From Domibacillus enclensis (lineage in GTDB: Bacteria > Bacillota > Bacilli > Bacillales > Domibacillaceae): a stretch of 64,000 nt of DNA. A program made the translations under genes and the position numbers. The DNA is taken from the NCBI RefSeq assembly GCF_900156125.1, contig NZ_FTLX01000004.1, positions 248,001-312,000 on the forward strand, written 5' to 3'. Every line of letters starts with the position of its first letter. Positions within the stretch are counted from its first letter, which is position 1. This document shows positions 53,615 through 62,716 of this stretch, one piece after another. The notes under the pieces were generated by a model. The model had not been told where the DNA came from. It ran no database searches and saw only the letters and a program-made list of their open reading frames with translations.

Positions 53615-55042
53615 GTGAACCAAACGATCGAGTACAGAGTGGAAAAAGACTTTCTCGGTGAAAAGCAAATTCCGGCGGACGCCTATTACGGCATTCAAAC
53701 ATTGCGCGCGGTTGAGAACTTTCCGATAACGGGCTACAGCATTCACGTGGAAATGATCAAAGCATTGACCATGATCAAAAAAGCAGCCGCCATCGCCAAT
53801 ATGGATACGAGACGGCTTGAAAAGGACAAAGCCGAAGCGATCAGCCAGGCAGCGGATGAAATTCTGAAGGGCCAGTGGCATGATCAGTTTATCGTTGATC
53901 CGATTCAAGGCGGCGCAGGGACATCGATGAATATGAATACGAATGAAGTCATCGCCAATCGGGCGCTTGAGCTGCTCGGTCATGATAAAGGAGAATACCG
54001 TTTTCTCAGTCCGAACACCGACGTGAATATGTCGCAGTCGACGAATGATGTATTTCCAACAGCCATTCACCTGTCCACATTGAATTTGCTTGAACAGCTG
54101 CTGCTGACGATGGAGCACATGCTTCACGTATTCCGGAAAAAAGCCGTTCAGTTTGACCACGTCATTAAAATGGGCCGCACGCATTTGCAGGACGCGGTGC
54201 CAATCCGGCTTGGCCAGGAATTCGAAGCATACAGCCGGGTGGTCGAGCGCGACATAAAGCGCATTGCACAGGCGAGACAGCATTTGTATGAAGTGAACAT
54301 GGGGGCAACAGCTGTCGGTACCGGATTGAACGCAGACCCTGTGTATATCGAAAATGTCGTTAAGCACTTGTCAGCCATCAGCGGACTTCCGTTAATCAGT
54401 GCCGAGCATTTAGTTGATGCGACGCAAAACACAGATGCGTACACAGAAGTGTCCGCCGCATTAAAAGTGTGCATGATGAACATGTCGAAAATCGCAAATG
54501 ATCTTAGATTAATGGCATCGGGACCACGCGCAGGGCTTGGGGAAATTATTTTGCCGGCACGGCAGCCGGGGTCATCCATCATGCCAGGCAAGGTGAATCC
54601 GGTAATGGCGGAAATGATTAACCAAATTGCTTTTCAAGTCATCGGCAATGACCATACGATTTGCCTGGCCTCTGAAGCCGGACAGCTGGAGTTGAATGTC
54701 ATGGAGCCGGTGCTTGTGTTTAATCTTGTTCAATCAATCAGCATTATGAACAATGGCTTCCGCAGCTTTACCGAGTTTTGTTTGGATGGGATTGAAGCCA
54801 ACGAAGTGCGTTTAAAAGAATATGTAGACCAGAACGTCGGGCTGATCACAGCGATCAATCCCCATTTAGGCTATGAGCTGACATCCAGCATTGCAAGAGA
54901 AGCAGTGCTCAATGGACGAGCCATCCGGGACCTGTGCCTGGAAAAAGGCGTCCTGACAGAGGATCAGCTGGATCAGATTTTGAATCCATACGAAATGACA
55001 AAGCCCGGCATCGCAGGCAGTCATTTAATGAATCAAAAATAA
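53615..55042 (+). CDS. ansB: Aspartate ammonia-lyase AnsB
   Basis: An enzyme of 475 residues of the fumarase/aspartase superfamily, converting aspartate to fumarate and ammonia. Superfamily motifs are GGAGTSMNMNTNEVIAN (substrate-binding), MGRTHLQDAVP and the signature GSSIMPGKVNPVMAEM. Aspartase is favoured over fumarase by the operon. I chose GTG 53615 because AGGA lies 6 nt before it; ATG 53609, two codons earlier, would leave no room for a ribosome site. It starts 27 bp after ansA. Confidence 0.93.
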   Translation: MNQTIEYRVEKDFLGEKQIPADAYYGIQTLRAVENFPITGYSIHVEMIKALTMIKKAAAIANMDTRRLEKDKAEAISQAADEILKGQWHDQFIVDPIQGGAGTSMNMNTNEVIANRALELLGHDKGEYRFLSPNTDVNMSQSTNDVFPTAIHLSTLNLLEQLLLTMEHMLHVFRKKAVQFDHVIKMGRTHLQDAVPIRLGQEFEAYSRVVERDIKRIAQARQHLYEVNMGATAVGTGLNADPVYIENVVKHLSAISGLPLISAEHLVDATQNTDAYTEVSAALKVCMMNMSKIANDLRLMASGPRAGLGEIILPARQPGSSIMPGKVNPVMAEMINQIAFQVIGNDHTICLASEAGQLELNVMEPVLVFNLVQSISIMNNGFRSFTEFCLDGIEANEVRLKEYVDQNVGLITAINPHLGYELTSSIAREAVLNGRAIRDLCLEKGVLTEDQLDQILNPYEMTKPGIAGSHLMNQK

Positions 55043-55073
55043 ACAGACTAATGGGGATAAGGGGAGAAGGAAG

Positions 55074-56510
55074 ATGACGAACACAAGCACAAGCACTAGA
55101 TTGCCGTATATGTGGGAAATTGCCATCGTACTCGGACTGTTTTTGGCCATTGTCTTTTCGTTCACAGCTGTTTTTGAACTGCCTATTCAGCTGGCGCTTT
55201 TTATATCATGGTTTTTGGTTATGGTGCTCGGCAAACGGCTCGGGCACCGCTATGACGAGCTTCAGGGCGCTATTACAAAGGGGATTAATAACGGCCTGGA
55301 AGCCGTGTTGATTTTGATCGCAGTCGGTGCACTGATTGGGACGTGGATTGCCGGCGGCGTAGTTCCAACGCTCATTTTTTACGGGCTGGAGATTATTCAC
55401 CCGAGCATTTTCCTGCTTGCGACGCTCGTTATTTGTTCCATTACGTCTCTGGCAACGGGTACGTCCTGGGGAACAGTCGGCACCGCTGGGATCGCCATGA
55501 TGGCGATTGGTGAAGGGCTGGACATGCCGCTTCCGCTCGTGGCAGGGGCTGTTTTGTCAGGTGCTTATTTTGGCGATAAGCTGTCGCCTTTGTCTGACAG
55601 CACGATACTGGCGGCTTCTATGGCTAAAGTCAAAGTGATGGATCACGTGCGGGCCATGCTGTACCTTGATGTTCCTGCTTTTATCATTACAGCCATTTTG
55701 TTTACGGGCGCCGGCTTTTTGTACAGCGGCCGGAATACGGATATGGAGAAGGTCGAATTTTTAAAAGCGGCGCTGCATCAAGAATTCGATATTCAACTTT
55801 GGATGCTCGTCCCGGCGGCTTTTGTGCTGGTCATGCTGGCACTGAAAAAGCCATCGCTTCCAACGATCGCAGCGGGTGCTCTGTTCGGCGCCGTATGGGC
55901 AGCCTTGTTTCAAGGAATGAATTTTGTGGACGCTTTAGAAACCGCTTACAACGGATATGTGATTGATACAGGCATTGACTTTATGGATACGCTGCTGAAC
56001 AGGGGCGGCATCAACGGTATGCTGGGCTCAGTGGCGGTTATTATTTTAGGACTCGGCTTTGGCGGGCTGCTGGAGCATCTCGGCATTTTAAAAGTCATCG
56101 TGTCATCATTTGAGCGCCGCTTAACGTCAGCCGGAAATGTAACCCTTTCCACTATTATTGTTGCTTTTTTAGCCAATGTCTTCGGCTGTGCCATGTATGT
56201 ATCATTAATTTTAACACCTAAAATTATGGCGGAAAGCTACGACAAGCTTCAAATCGACCGCAGAGTGCTGGCTCGAAATTCAGAAGTGGGTGGGACGCTG
56301 ACATCGGGAATGGTGCCGTGGTCGGACAACGGTATTTTCATGGCCGGCATCCTCGGCGTCTCTACCTTTGCCTACGTACCGTTTATGTGGATGAGCTTCG
56401 TCTCCATCGCACTGGCCATCATTTACGGCTACACAGGAAAGTACATTTGGTACGTAAGAAATGGGAAAGATCAAACAGAACCGTTGAAAAAAGTGGCATC
56501 GGAACGATAA
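55074..56510 (+). CDS. mleN: NhaC-family antiporter, MleN-like
   Basis: A membrane protein of 478 residues with about twelve helices of the NhaC family. ATGTSWGTVGTAGIAMMAIG, GDKLSPLSDSTILAASMA and GTLTSGMVPWSDNGIFMAGI, shown in part, are characteristic. As I recall, B. subtilis has mleN (malate/sodium-lactate antiporter) directly after ansAB, so an MleN-like role exchanging C4 acids fits, and would export or import the fumarate/malate made from aspartate. A plain sodium/proton antiporter is the alternative. It starts 31 bp after ansB with GGAGAAGG upstream. Confidence 0.78.
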   Translation: MTNTSTSTRLPYMWEIAIVLGLFLAIVFSFTAVFELPIQLALFISWFLVMVLGKRLGHRYDELQGAITKGINNGLEAVLILIAVGALIGTWIAGGVVPTLIFYGLEIIHPSIFLLATLVICSITSLATGTSWGTVGTAGIAMMAIGEGLDMPLPLVAGAVLSGAYFGDKLSPLSDSTILAASMAKVKVMDHVRAMLYLDVPAFIITAILFTGAGFLYSGRNTDMEKVEFLKAALHQEFDIQLWMLVPAAFVLVMLALKKPSLPTIAAGALFGAVWAALFQGMNFVDALETAYNGYVIDTGIDFMDTLLNRGGINGMLGSVAVIILGLGFGGLLEHLGILKVIVSSFERRLTSAGNVTLSTIIVAFLANVFGCAMYVSLILTPKIMAESYDKLQIDRRVLARNSEVGGTLTSGMVPWSDNGIFMAGILGVSTFAYVPFMWMSFVSIALAIIYGYTGKYIWYVRNGKDQTEPLKKVASER

Positions 56511-56653
56511 AAGTCGGTTAAACACACCGCCAGGTATACAGGAAGATATTCACAAATGTGCGCCAAATCGTTTATTTCGTTTGAAAACAGGAATGTATAT
56601 AGCAGGCTGCTAAAAAAAGCAGCAAGTATTCTATTTCCTGGAGGGTTTATTTT

Positions 56654-56908
56654 ATGAAACGCAAGAGGACATTGAAAACATTTATCGCAACAGGCCTTGC
56701 TGCCGCAGGCTTTGCCGGTCTTGGAGCCGGAACTGAGGCAGAGGCGCAGGTAGCGCATCGCGTATCGGATGCGACTTACGAAAAAGACCCATCTGTAAAA
56801 CATACAGTACGAAACCCAGCAGCATCCAACCCGGTGCTTTATAACGCGACCAAGGCACGCGGTACGTTAGGCGGCGGAAATCCGCTTGCTGCAAGAGATT
56901 TTAAATAA
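56654..56908 (+). CDS. Small secreted protein (84 aa)
   Basis: I do not recognise this 84-residue protein. It has a clear signal peptide: KRKRTLK, then FIATGLAAAGFAGLG and a probable Ala-x-Ala cleavage site at TEAEAQ. The mature ~53 residues are polar (VSDATYEKDPSVKHTVRN) and end in a Gly-rich tail ARGTLGGGNPLAARDF. It could be a small exported peptide or wall-associated protein. CTGGAGG precedes the ATG. A short GCTGC/GCAGC hairpin stands in the leader, and the gene ends in a shared terminator. Confidence 0.65.
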   Translation: MKRKRTLKTFIATGLAAAGFAGLGAGTEAEAQVAHRVSDATYEKDPSVKHTVRNPAASNPVLYNATKARGTLGGGNPLAARDFK

Positions 56909-56942
56909 GAAAAGAAGCGGCTTACAGCGCCGCTTCTTTTTT
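56909..56942. terminator. Bidirectional terminator; loop carries the carbonic anhydrase stop
   Basis: AAAAGAAGCGGC, short loop, GCCGCTTCTTTT. The minus-strand carbonic anhydrase stop codon (56922-56924) lies in the loop. Confidence 0.85.
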
Positions 56943-57497
56943 GTATCCATCGACGACTAAATCAAGCTTGCCGGTAGATGGGTTGATCACAAGGCCGTGA
57001 ACCGGAATGGAATTTACCATTAGCGGGTGAGACTTCACCATATTCACGCTATGCTCAACGCTTTCTTCCACACTGCTAAAGCCGCTCAGCCATTTATCGA
57101 CTTCAATGCCTGAATTACGCAGTGTGTCGACCACTTCCTGTTTAATGCCGCGTTCCTTCATGGCATCAATCACTACTTCACTTGAAAGCGAGCTCATCCC
57201 GCAGTCGTGGTGACCGACGATAATGACTTCATCCGCCTGCAGCTGGTAAACAGCGACAAGCAAGCTGCGCATAATGGACCCGAATGGATGATTTACGATG
57301 GCGCCGGCATTGCGGACAATCTTTACGTCGCCGTTTTTAAAGTTCATCGCTTCTGTTACAAGCTCCACAAGACGTGTATCCATGCATGTTAAAATAACGA
57401 TACGCTTATCAGGAAATTTAGTCGTTGTAAATTTCTCATACTCCTTTGTTTCAACAAAGTTTTCGTTAAACGTTAAAATATCACCAAGTAAAGACAT
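56922..57497 (-). CDS. Beta-class carbonic anhydrase
   Basis: A protein of 191 residues that interconverts carbon dioxide and bicarbonate. Zinc ligands and catalytic pair are in VILTCMDTRL (Cys and Asp-Arg dyad) and VGHHDCGM (His and Cys); NAGAIV is also conserved. It resembles B. subtilis YtiB-type enzymes. I chose the ATG at 57495-57497 behind AAAAGGAGCG; the frame extends to 57785, but that part overlaps the thioredoxin-like gene and reads as non-coding. Confidence 0.88.
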   Translation of the reverse strand: MSLLGDILTFNENFVETKEYEKFTTTKFPDKRIVILTCMDTRLVELVTEAMNFKNGDVKIVRNAGAIVNHPFGSIMRSLLVAVYQLQADEVIIVGHHDCGMSSLSSEVVIDAMKERGIKQEVVDTLRNSGIEVDKWLSGFSSVEESVEHSVNMVKSHPLMVNSIPVHGLVINPSTGKLDLVVDGYKKEAAL

Positions 57498-57556
57498 CAA
57501 TAATCGCTCCTTTTTTTCATCTTCTATTATATTGTGAAGCATTTCATAATTTTTTG

Positions 57557-57886
57557 TCAAATCATTTTTAACGCCTGCGTGATGTTTTCTTGAAGCTCTT
57601 CTATCGGGACAAAACGCGCCATGCGGAAAATCACTTTCCCGTGAATGAAAAAAAGAACAGCGGGCGCCGAGAAAATGGTCAGCTGGCCGGCAAGCTCGGG
57701 AATGTCGGCCGTGTCCGCATGAATGGCATGAACAGCCGGCATATGAGCGAGCAGCGCCTCCACCTGGGGCAGCAGGGCATGACAAACTGAACAGTTAGGC
57801 ATCGACGTATAAAGCAAAACAGCTGCACGAGAGGAAATAACGTCTGAAAATTCCGCGTATGAAGAAATCTTGTGCAATGAGCTCAC
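57557..57886 (-). CDS. Thioredoxin-like protein
   Basis: A protein of 109 residues with a thioredoxin fold. The active site is [10 protein letters not shown] (CSVC instead of CGPC), and the cis-Pro is in [11 protein letters not shown]. It resembles B. subtilis YdbP-like proteins. It is cytosolic, with no signal. The start at 57886 lies just after AGGAGTGAGC on the minus strand and 13 bp from the divergent queF frame. It may reduce a specific partner rather than act as general thioredoxin. Confidence 0.82.
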   Translation of the reverse strand: MSSLHKISSYAEFSDVISSRAAVLLYTSMPNCSVCHALLPQVEALLAHMPAVHAIHADTADIPELAGQLTIFSAPAVLFFIHGKVIFRMARFVPIEELQENITQALKMI

Positions 57887-57912
57887 TCCTTTGCTCTATT
57901 GTATAGCGTCTT

Positions 57913-57921
57913 TGGTATAAT
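57913..57921 (+). promoter_or_regulatory. Extended -10 promoter of queF
   Basis: TGG followed by a perfect TATAAT, 35 bp before the queF start. No good -35. No preQ1 riboswitch is seen in the short leader. Confidence 0.55.
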
Positions 57922-57955
57922 GGGAATGAAATTGCTCTTAAAGGAGGAGTCTGCT

Positions 57956-58453
57956 TTGGCAGGACGAAAAGAAGAAGAACTGCAGGACATTACACTACTC
58001 GGCAATCAAGGGACGAAATACGTTTTTGACTACGATCCGTCTGTTTTAGAGACGTTTGACAATAAGCATCAAAACCGCGATTATTTCGTGAAATTCAACT
58101 GTCCGGAATTCACATCACTCTGCCCAATGACCGGCCAGCCCGACTTTGCCACGATCTACATCAGCTACATTCCCGATGTGAAAATGGTCGAATCCAAAGC
58201 ACTGAAGCTGTACCTGTTCAGCTTCCGCAACCACGGCGATTTTCATGAGGACTGCATGAACATCATCTTAAACGACCTCGTGGAGCTGATGGACCCACGT
58301 TACATTGAAGTGTGGGGCAAATTCACGCCGCGTGGCGGGATTTCCATTGACCCGTACACAAACTACGGGAAGCCTGGCACGAAGTATGAGAAAATGGCGG
58401 AGTACCGCATGATGAATCACGATTTGTATCCTGAGACGGTCGATAACCGGTAA
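57956..58453 (+). CDS. queF: NADPH-dependent 7-cyano-7-deazaguanine reductase QueF
   Basis: An enzyme of 165 residues, the same length as B. subtilis QueF, that reduces the nitrile preQ0 to the amine preQ1 for queuosine in tRNA. The active-site Cys56 and the Asp seven residues on lie in [12 protein letters not shown], and [10 protein letters not shown] is the second family motif. The start is TTG 57956, directly behind AAAGGAGGAG; the ATG starts further upstream are not supported. It is a single gene here; other queuosine genes are not in the window. Confidence 0.93.
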   Translation: MAGRKEEELQDITLLGNQGTKYVFDYDPSVLETFDNKHQNRDYFVKFNCPEFTSLCPMTGQPDFATIYISYIPDVKMVESKALKLYLFSFRNHGDFHEDCMNIILNDLVELMDPRYIEVWGKFTPRGGISIDPYTNYGKPGTKYEKMAEYRMMNHDLYPETVDNR

Positions 58454-58462
58454 AGGGTGATG

Positions 58463-58497
58463 GAGAGATGTCTTAACAAGGCGTCTCTTTTTCTTTT
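58463..58497 (+). terminator. Terminator of queF
   Basis: GAGATGTC pairs with GGCGTCTC (two G-U) and is followed by a long T-rich run. Confidence 0.75.
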
Positions 58498-58612
58498 TGT
58501 CAATTTGCATGCAAAAACAAACGATTTCTAAAATTTTCAAGAAACCAAAATTCTTCTTAGTTTATTTGATATAATTGAAACCTAGGAAATTACATAAGAG
58601 GAGTTATCAACC

Positions 58613-59998
58613 ATGAAACAGCCATTTAAAGTTTTAGCGACATCGTTATTAGCAGGAGCAATGCTTTCATCGTCTTTCACAGCGTTTGCAGAGGAAGTTC
58701 CAGATGATTTCGTTCCAGAGATTCCAGTATACACCGATCCGATAGAAGAGGATAAAACTGACACGAGATTGGAACTATCCGGTTTCACCGATGCGAATGG
58801 AACAGTTTATCAAGAGGCTGTGAGATTCCTTGAGCTGAATGCTATCGCCAAAGGGCTGTCTGATACAAACTTTGGTGTCAATGAGGACATTAAGCGTGTA
58901 GATACCGCTATGATATTAGGCACTTTCACAGCTATCAACACCATGTATCCGAATGCACCTAAAGCTGGCTTTAGGGATCTTCCGACTCGTGCAGTCAAAA
59001 CTGTATCGACGCTTAAGTTTAGAGGTGTTCTCAACGGTAAAAGCGATACATACTTCGGAGCTGGTCTAAACATTACTCGTGGAGAAGCAGCGATTATGAT
59101 ATACAACGCATTCAAGGACGAACTCCACTCGTCTAAGGAGATCACTCTTCCCTTCAAAGACGTCTCATCTCGCTACGAAGAAGCTGTAAGCATGCTACAC
59201 GAAGCAGGAGTCGTCAAAGGCACTGCTGGAAAGTTTGGAACAGACGACGACATTACTCGTGGTCAATTGGCTCTGATGATCTATCGTATTGACGGGTTTC
59301 ATCAATCGTTGAGAGCGGAAGCAAAGTCTGGGTTTGTTGCGTTTGGGGACAGCAATACGCAGGGGAAATACTTCGAAAGTCAGTTTCCAGAACGCCTTGA
59401 TGAGCAGTGGACAGATCAAGTAGCGGCTGTATACGGAGCTGGCTTAGAAGAGGGAGACTATAATGCAGGATTCAACGGAGACGAAACGTTTGAAGGTCTT
59501 GATCGTTTCAAGCAGGACGTTCTTGATCTTAAGCCAGAATATGCAACAATCATGTTCGGAATTAATGATGCCTTAGTCAAGCCTAATGGTCAGCCGCAAG
59601 TAAGCAAGGAAGACTTTAGAAACAATCTTGTTTATATGATCTACCAGCTTCGACTAAGAGGAGTCAAGCTAGTTCTAATGACCAATACACCAGTCGTTGA
59701 GAATATCTACTATGATCTTCAGAAGAGTCTGGGAAGCGACATTACACCTCGCTACGCTGATAAAGGCGGCTTACGCAACTGGATTAATAGTTACAATGAC
59801 ATTATCCGGCAAGTTGCTAATGAAAATGCTATTAAGCTTGTGGATGTTAACAAGATTCTAACTGACAAAGCCGGTGGCTCAACTGATGAGATTCTGCTTA
59901 AAAGTGAATTGATTGAGACGAAGACAGGCATCCACATGACGCCAAAAGCAAATGACCTTGTTGCCGCAGAAGTAATAAGCAGTCTGGCAAAACAATAA
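58613..59998 (+). CDS. Surface GDSL/SGNH hydrolase with SLH domains
   Basis: A secreted protein of 461 residues. Signal peptide at 1-26 (LATSLLAGAMLSSSFTAFA). Three S-layer homology repeats occupy about 50-240 (FTDANGTVYQEAVRFLELN, FRDLPTRAVKTVSTLKFRGV, FKDVSSRYEEAVSMLHEAGV, each followed by an ITRG-type turn). Residues ~240-460 are an SGNH hydrolase with GDSNTQG, GIND and a C-terminal His in GIHMTP. It is anchored to the wall and may deacetylate or de-esterify a wall polymer or substrate. The base composition is lower in G+C than neighbours (21-26 G+C per 60 bases in three hand-counted lines). Its extended -10 (TGATATAAT) is at 58567-58575. Confidence 0.87.
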   Translation: MKQPFKVLATSLLAGAMLSSSFTAFAEEVPDDFVPEIPVYTDPIEEDKTDTRLELSGFTDANGTVYQEAVRFLELNAIAKGLSDTNFGVNEDIKRVDTAMILGTFTAINTMYPNAPKAGFRDLPTRAVKTVSTLKFRGVLNGKSDTYFGAGLNITRGEAAIMIYNAFKDELHSSKEITLPFKDVSSRYEEAVSMLHEAGVVKGTAGKFGTDDDITRGQLALMIYRIDGFHQSLRAEAKSGFVAFGDSNTQGKYFESQFPERLDEQWTDQVAAVYGAGLEEGDYNAGFNGDETFEGLDRFKQDVLDLKPEYATIMFGINDALVKPNGQPQVSKEDFRNNLVYMIYQLRLRGVKLVLMTNTPVVENIYYDLQKSLGSDITPRYADKGGLRNWINSYNDIIRQVANENAIKLVDVNKILTDKAGGSTDEILLKSELIETKTGIHMTPKANDLVAAEVISSLAKQ

Positions 59999-60006
59999 GA
60001 AAGCAG

Positions 60007-60048
60007 CTGAAATGCCTGGGTACACGATTGCGTATGCAGGCATTTCAG
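60007..60048. promoter_or_regulatory. 12-bp inverted repeat after the SLH-hydrolase gene
   Basis: CTGAAATGCCTG (60007-60018) and CAGGCATTTCAG (60037-60048) are exact reverse complements with an 18-base loop. There is no T run, so it could be a transcript-stabilising hairpin or operator for fic. Confidence 0.45.
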
Positions 60049-60135
60049 TGTGTGAAAAGCAGCCGCATTGACCGGCAGTCGTTCGTTTCGTATAGTGAGA
60101 AAGAGATAAGTAATAGAAAAAAGGAGGCAACTGTT

Positions 60136-60864
60136 ATGTTTCAAGATCTTGACGAAAAAAAGAAACAGCTGGATGAAAAACGGCCACTGCCTGCTTTTAC
60201 ATTAAAAAGCTTAAAGGAAAAGCTTCTGCTTGAATGGACGTTTCATTCCAATGCCATTGAAGGAAATACGCTGACGCTTAAAGAAACAAAGGTCGTTCTT
60301 GAAGGGATCACAGTAGGCGGCAAAACGATGCGCGAGCACCTTGAAGTCATTAATCACCGAGAGGCGATTCAATATGTGGAAGAAATTGTCACGAAAGGCG
60401 AGCCGCTTTCTGAATGGCAAATAAAAAATATTCATCGTCTCGTATTAAAAGGAATTGATGATGAATATGCCGGTGTGTACCGTGATCAGCAGGTGTTCAT
60501 TTCCGGGGCGGAGCACACGCCGCCTGAACCAGTTCTGTTAAAAGAAAAGATGGAAGAGCTTGTGGCATGGTATGAAGGGGAGGCGCAACAGCTTCATCCG
60601 GTTGAGCGGGCTGCTCAATTGCATGTGATTTTTGTTGGGATTCATCCATTTGTTGACGGAAATGGCCGCACGTCAAGGTTGCTATTAAACCTGGAATTAA
60701 TGAAGTCAGGATATCCGCCAATCATTATAAAAGCGGAAAAGCGCCTTGCTTACTACAGTGCACTGGATAAAGCACATACGACAAATGAGGTTCACGACTT
60801 TATTGAAATGGTCAAGAGCGAAGTGAGCGAGACGCTGGATTTATATTTATCAACAGTCACATAA
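60136..60864 (+). CDS. Fic-family AMP transferase with N-terminal inhibitory helix
   Basis: A protein of 242 residues. The catalytic motif HPFVDGNGRTSR starts at His170. The inhibitory motif SNAIEGN, with the Glu at 42 of the [S/T]xxxE[G/N] form, stands in an N-terminal helix, so this is a class II Fic enzyme kept off until the helix moves. Such proteins attach AMP to hydroxyl groups of target proteins. No toxin-antitoxin partner is adjacent. ATG 60136 follows AAAGGAGG; the frame extends to 60028 without a ribosome site. Confidence 0.88.
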   Translation: MFQDLDEKKKQLDEKRPLPAFTLKSLKEKLLLEWTFHSNAIEGNTLTLKETKVVLEGITVGGKTMREHLEVINHREAIQYVEEIVTKGEPLSEWQIKNIHRLVLKGIDDEYAGVYRDQQVFISGAEHTPPEPVLLKEKMEELVAWYEGEAQQLHPVERAAQLHVIFVGIHPFVDGNGRTSRLLLNLELMKSGYPPIIIKAEKRLAYYSALDKAHTTNEVHDFIEMVKSEVSETLDLYLSTVT

Positions 60865-60896
60865 GAAAAGAAAACGACTGTACAGAAAGGGAAAAC

Positions 60897-61535
60897 ATGT
60901 CGATCACACAATTTATTTTATTTATTGCCGCTGCAGTGCTGCTCATTAGTATTCCTGTTGCCGGCAAGTACTTCCGGATTCTGAATACGCTGCTGCATGA
61001 AGTCGGACACGTGCTGGCCAGCTTGATCTCAGGCGGTGGCATTTATCATATACATTTGTTCCGCGACACGAGCGGTGTTGCGTATTCTTCTTATTCGAAC
61101 CGCTTCACAGCTATTTTCACAGCACTTGCCGGATACCCGGCTGCGTCAGGCGCTGCTTTTCTCAGCTACTGGGCCCTAACGAACGGGTTCATAGAAGGGA
61201 TGTACATTGTCTTGATGTCGCTTCTTGCGGTGAGCTTGCTGCTTTGGGTTCGAAATGGCTTCGGCTTTTTTTGGATTGCCGCATTTTTAGCTGGAACTGC
61301 CGCTGTATACGTTTATGGAGAGGCGCCTGTTCAGCACGGCTACATGTATCTTATTTCGGCTATTCTGCTCGTGGAATCGATCCGAAGCAGCTGGGTCATC
61401 TTTTATTTGAGCGTCCGATCTCCTTTAAAAGCAGGCGACGCTTCCTCGCTCAGGGCATTAACCGGTATTTCAAGCCGCTTTTGGGGGCTGCTGTTCTTTT
61501 TGCAGGCGTTGTACATTGGAAGTCATATATTGTGA
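60897..61535 (+). CDS. M50-like membrane metallopeptidase
   Basis: A membrane protein of 212 residues with about six helices. The zinc motif HEVGH is at 34-38 in LLHEVGHVLASLISGGG. The Gly-Gly-Gly and the following short cytosolic strand resemble the M50B family (as in Bacillus YpmS-like proteases of unknown target). The second metal-binding Asp is not obvious. It starts 32 bp after fic. The substrate is unknown; a site-2-protease-like role on a signalling protein is possible. Confidence 0.78.
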   Translation: MSITQFILFIAAAVLLISIPVAGKYFRILNTLLHEVGHVLASLISGGGIYHIHLFRDTSGVAYSSYSNRFTAIFTALAGYPAASGAAFLSYWALTNGFIEGMYIVLMSLLAVSLLLWVRNGFGFFWIAAFLAGTAAVYVYGEAPVQHGYMYLISAILLVESIRSSWVIFYLSVRSPLKAGDASSLRALTGISSRFWGLLFFLQALYIGSHIL

Positions 61536-61640
61536 ATTTATTCACAAAAATGTCATGATCCTTTTCTCCTTTTTTAACTTTCTGTTGTATGATAAACGTA
61601 TAAACATCATAAACAAGTTATTCATAAGGAGAATAGAGTC

Positions 61641-62636
61641 ATGAAAAAAATAATTGCTTTGCTTATTGGTCTCGTTGTAGTTGCTACGCCTTTTTTTGCA
61701 CAAGCTCATGTGAAATGGTTCACAAATGTAGCGCCGCAAAAAGAAACGATTGAACACATTTTATCGCCGTTCTTTTTAACGTTAACTGCGGTGATTGCGG
61801 TGCTGCTCGGTGTACTGGCAATTGTTCTTCCGAAAACCGCCAGCTGGCCGCTCATCCGAAAATGGGATGAACAGCTGTCCCGCTTCCGTCCGTATTCCCG
61901 CTACTTGCTGAAATACGGAACGGCTGCTGCCCTTATGATTCAAGTCGTGAACGGAACGCTTTTTGCGCCGGAGTTTCACGTAACGAACACAGCGGTGGCC
62001 ATTTTCGTCTGGGTGACAATCGCGCTTTTGTGTATCCCACATCACCTGGCGACAAAAGCCGGTGCAGCCATCATGCTCGTGCTGTTCGGCTATGTGACGG
62101 CTCATAACGGCGTGTTTCATATGCTGGACTATGGCTTTTATTTAGCGATTATTGCCGTTCTGCTTATTGGCAAAACACGGTTTGAAAACAGCGGCTTTCC
62201 GCTTCTATACTTGGGAACCGGGCTGTCTCTCTGCTGGGTGGCGGTGGAAAAATGGGTGTATCCAACGATGACACTCGATATTGTCGCGAATCATCATGTG
62301 CCAACATTCGGATTTGAACCGGCACTGTTTATTGTCATGGCAGCGTTTATTGAATTTGTCGTCGGCTACCTGCTCGTTGTCGGTATTTTAAACCGGGTTG
62401 TTGGGCTTGTGGTGACGGTGCTGTTTATTATGACATCGATGTTGTTCGGCTTTACTGAAATTATCGGCCATTTCATGATTCACGTTATTTTAATTATTTT
62501 CATCATTGAGGGAGTGTCTTTTTACAATCCGCCGATCAAGCTGCACAAAACGAAGCTGGACCAGTTTATCTTTGTTTTTCTGAATTTCCTTTTTGTGCTG
62601 GCAACATTCTTGCTTCTTTATTACCGGTTTGCTTAA
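61641..62636 (+). CDS. Polytopic membrane protein, DoxX-like
   Basis: A membrane protein of 331 residues with a cleavable-looking N-terminal segment (IIALLIGLVVVATPFFAQAHV) followed by eight or more helices. The mid part (LLYLGTGLSLCWVAVEKW and AFIEFVVGYLLVVGILNRVV) resembles the DoxX family. Several His residues face the membrane (HVKWF at the mature N-terminus, HHVPTF, GHFMIH), as in respiratory or metal-handling proteins. I cannot name a function. AAGGAG precedes the ATG. Confidence 0.6.
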   Translation: MKKIIALLIGLVVVATPFFAQAHVKWFTNVAPQKETIEHILSPFFLTLTAVIAVLLGVLAIVLPKTASWPLIRKWDEQLSRFRPYSRYLLKYGTAAALMIQVVNGTLFAPEFHVTNTAVAIFVWVTIALLCIPHHLATKAGAAIMLVLFGYVTAHNGVFHMLDYGFYLAIIAVLLIGKTRFENSGFPLLYLGTGLSLCWVAVEKWVYPTMTLDIVANHHVPTFGFEPALFIVMAAFIEFVVGYLLVVGILNRVVGLVVTVLFIMTSMLFGFTEIIGHFMIHVILIIFIIEGVSFYNPPIKLHKTKLDQFIFVFLNFLFVLATFLLLYYRFA

Positions 62637-62652
62637 TCCCAGTACGATGCTT

Positions 62653-62716
62653 AAACGGTCAGGTTTATGTAAAAGCACAAACGATGTGCTTTTCATAAGT
62701 CTGACTGTTTTTATTT
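62653..62716. terminator. Long bidirectional terminator hairpin
   Basis: Three nested stems, AAACGGTCAG with CTGACTGTTT, TTATG with CATAA, and AAAAGCAC with GTGCTTTT, form one long hairpin with T-rich tails. The K+ channel stop (62711-62713) lies at its end. Confidence 0.75.

Noticed and set aside
57498-57785. N-terminal extension of carbonic anhydrase
   Set aside because: It overlaps the thioredoxin-like gene in another frame and the Shine-Dalgarno before 57497 marks the real start.
60136-60864. Fic as part of a toxin-antitoxin pair
   Set aside because: The inhibitory motif is inside the same protein and no small antitoxin gene is adjacent.
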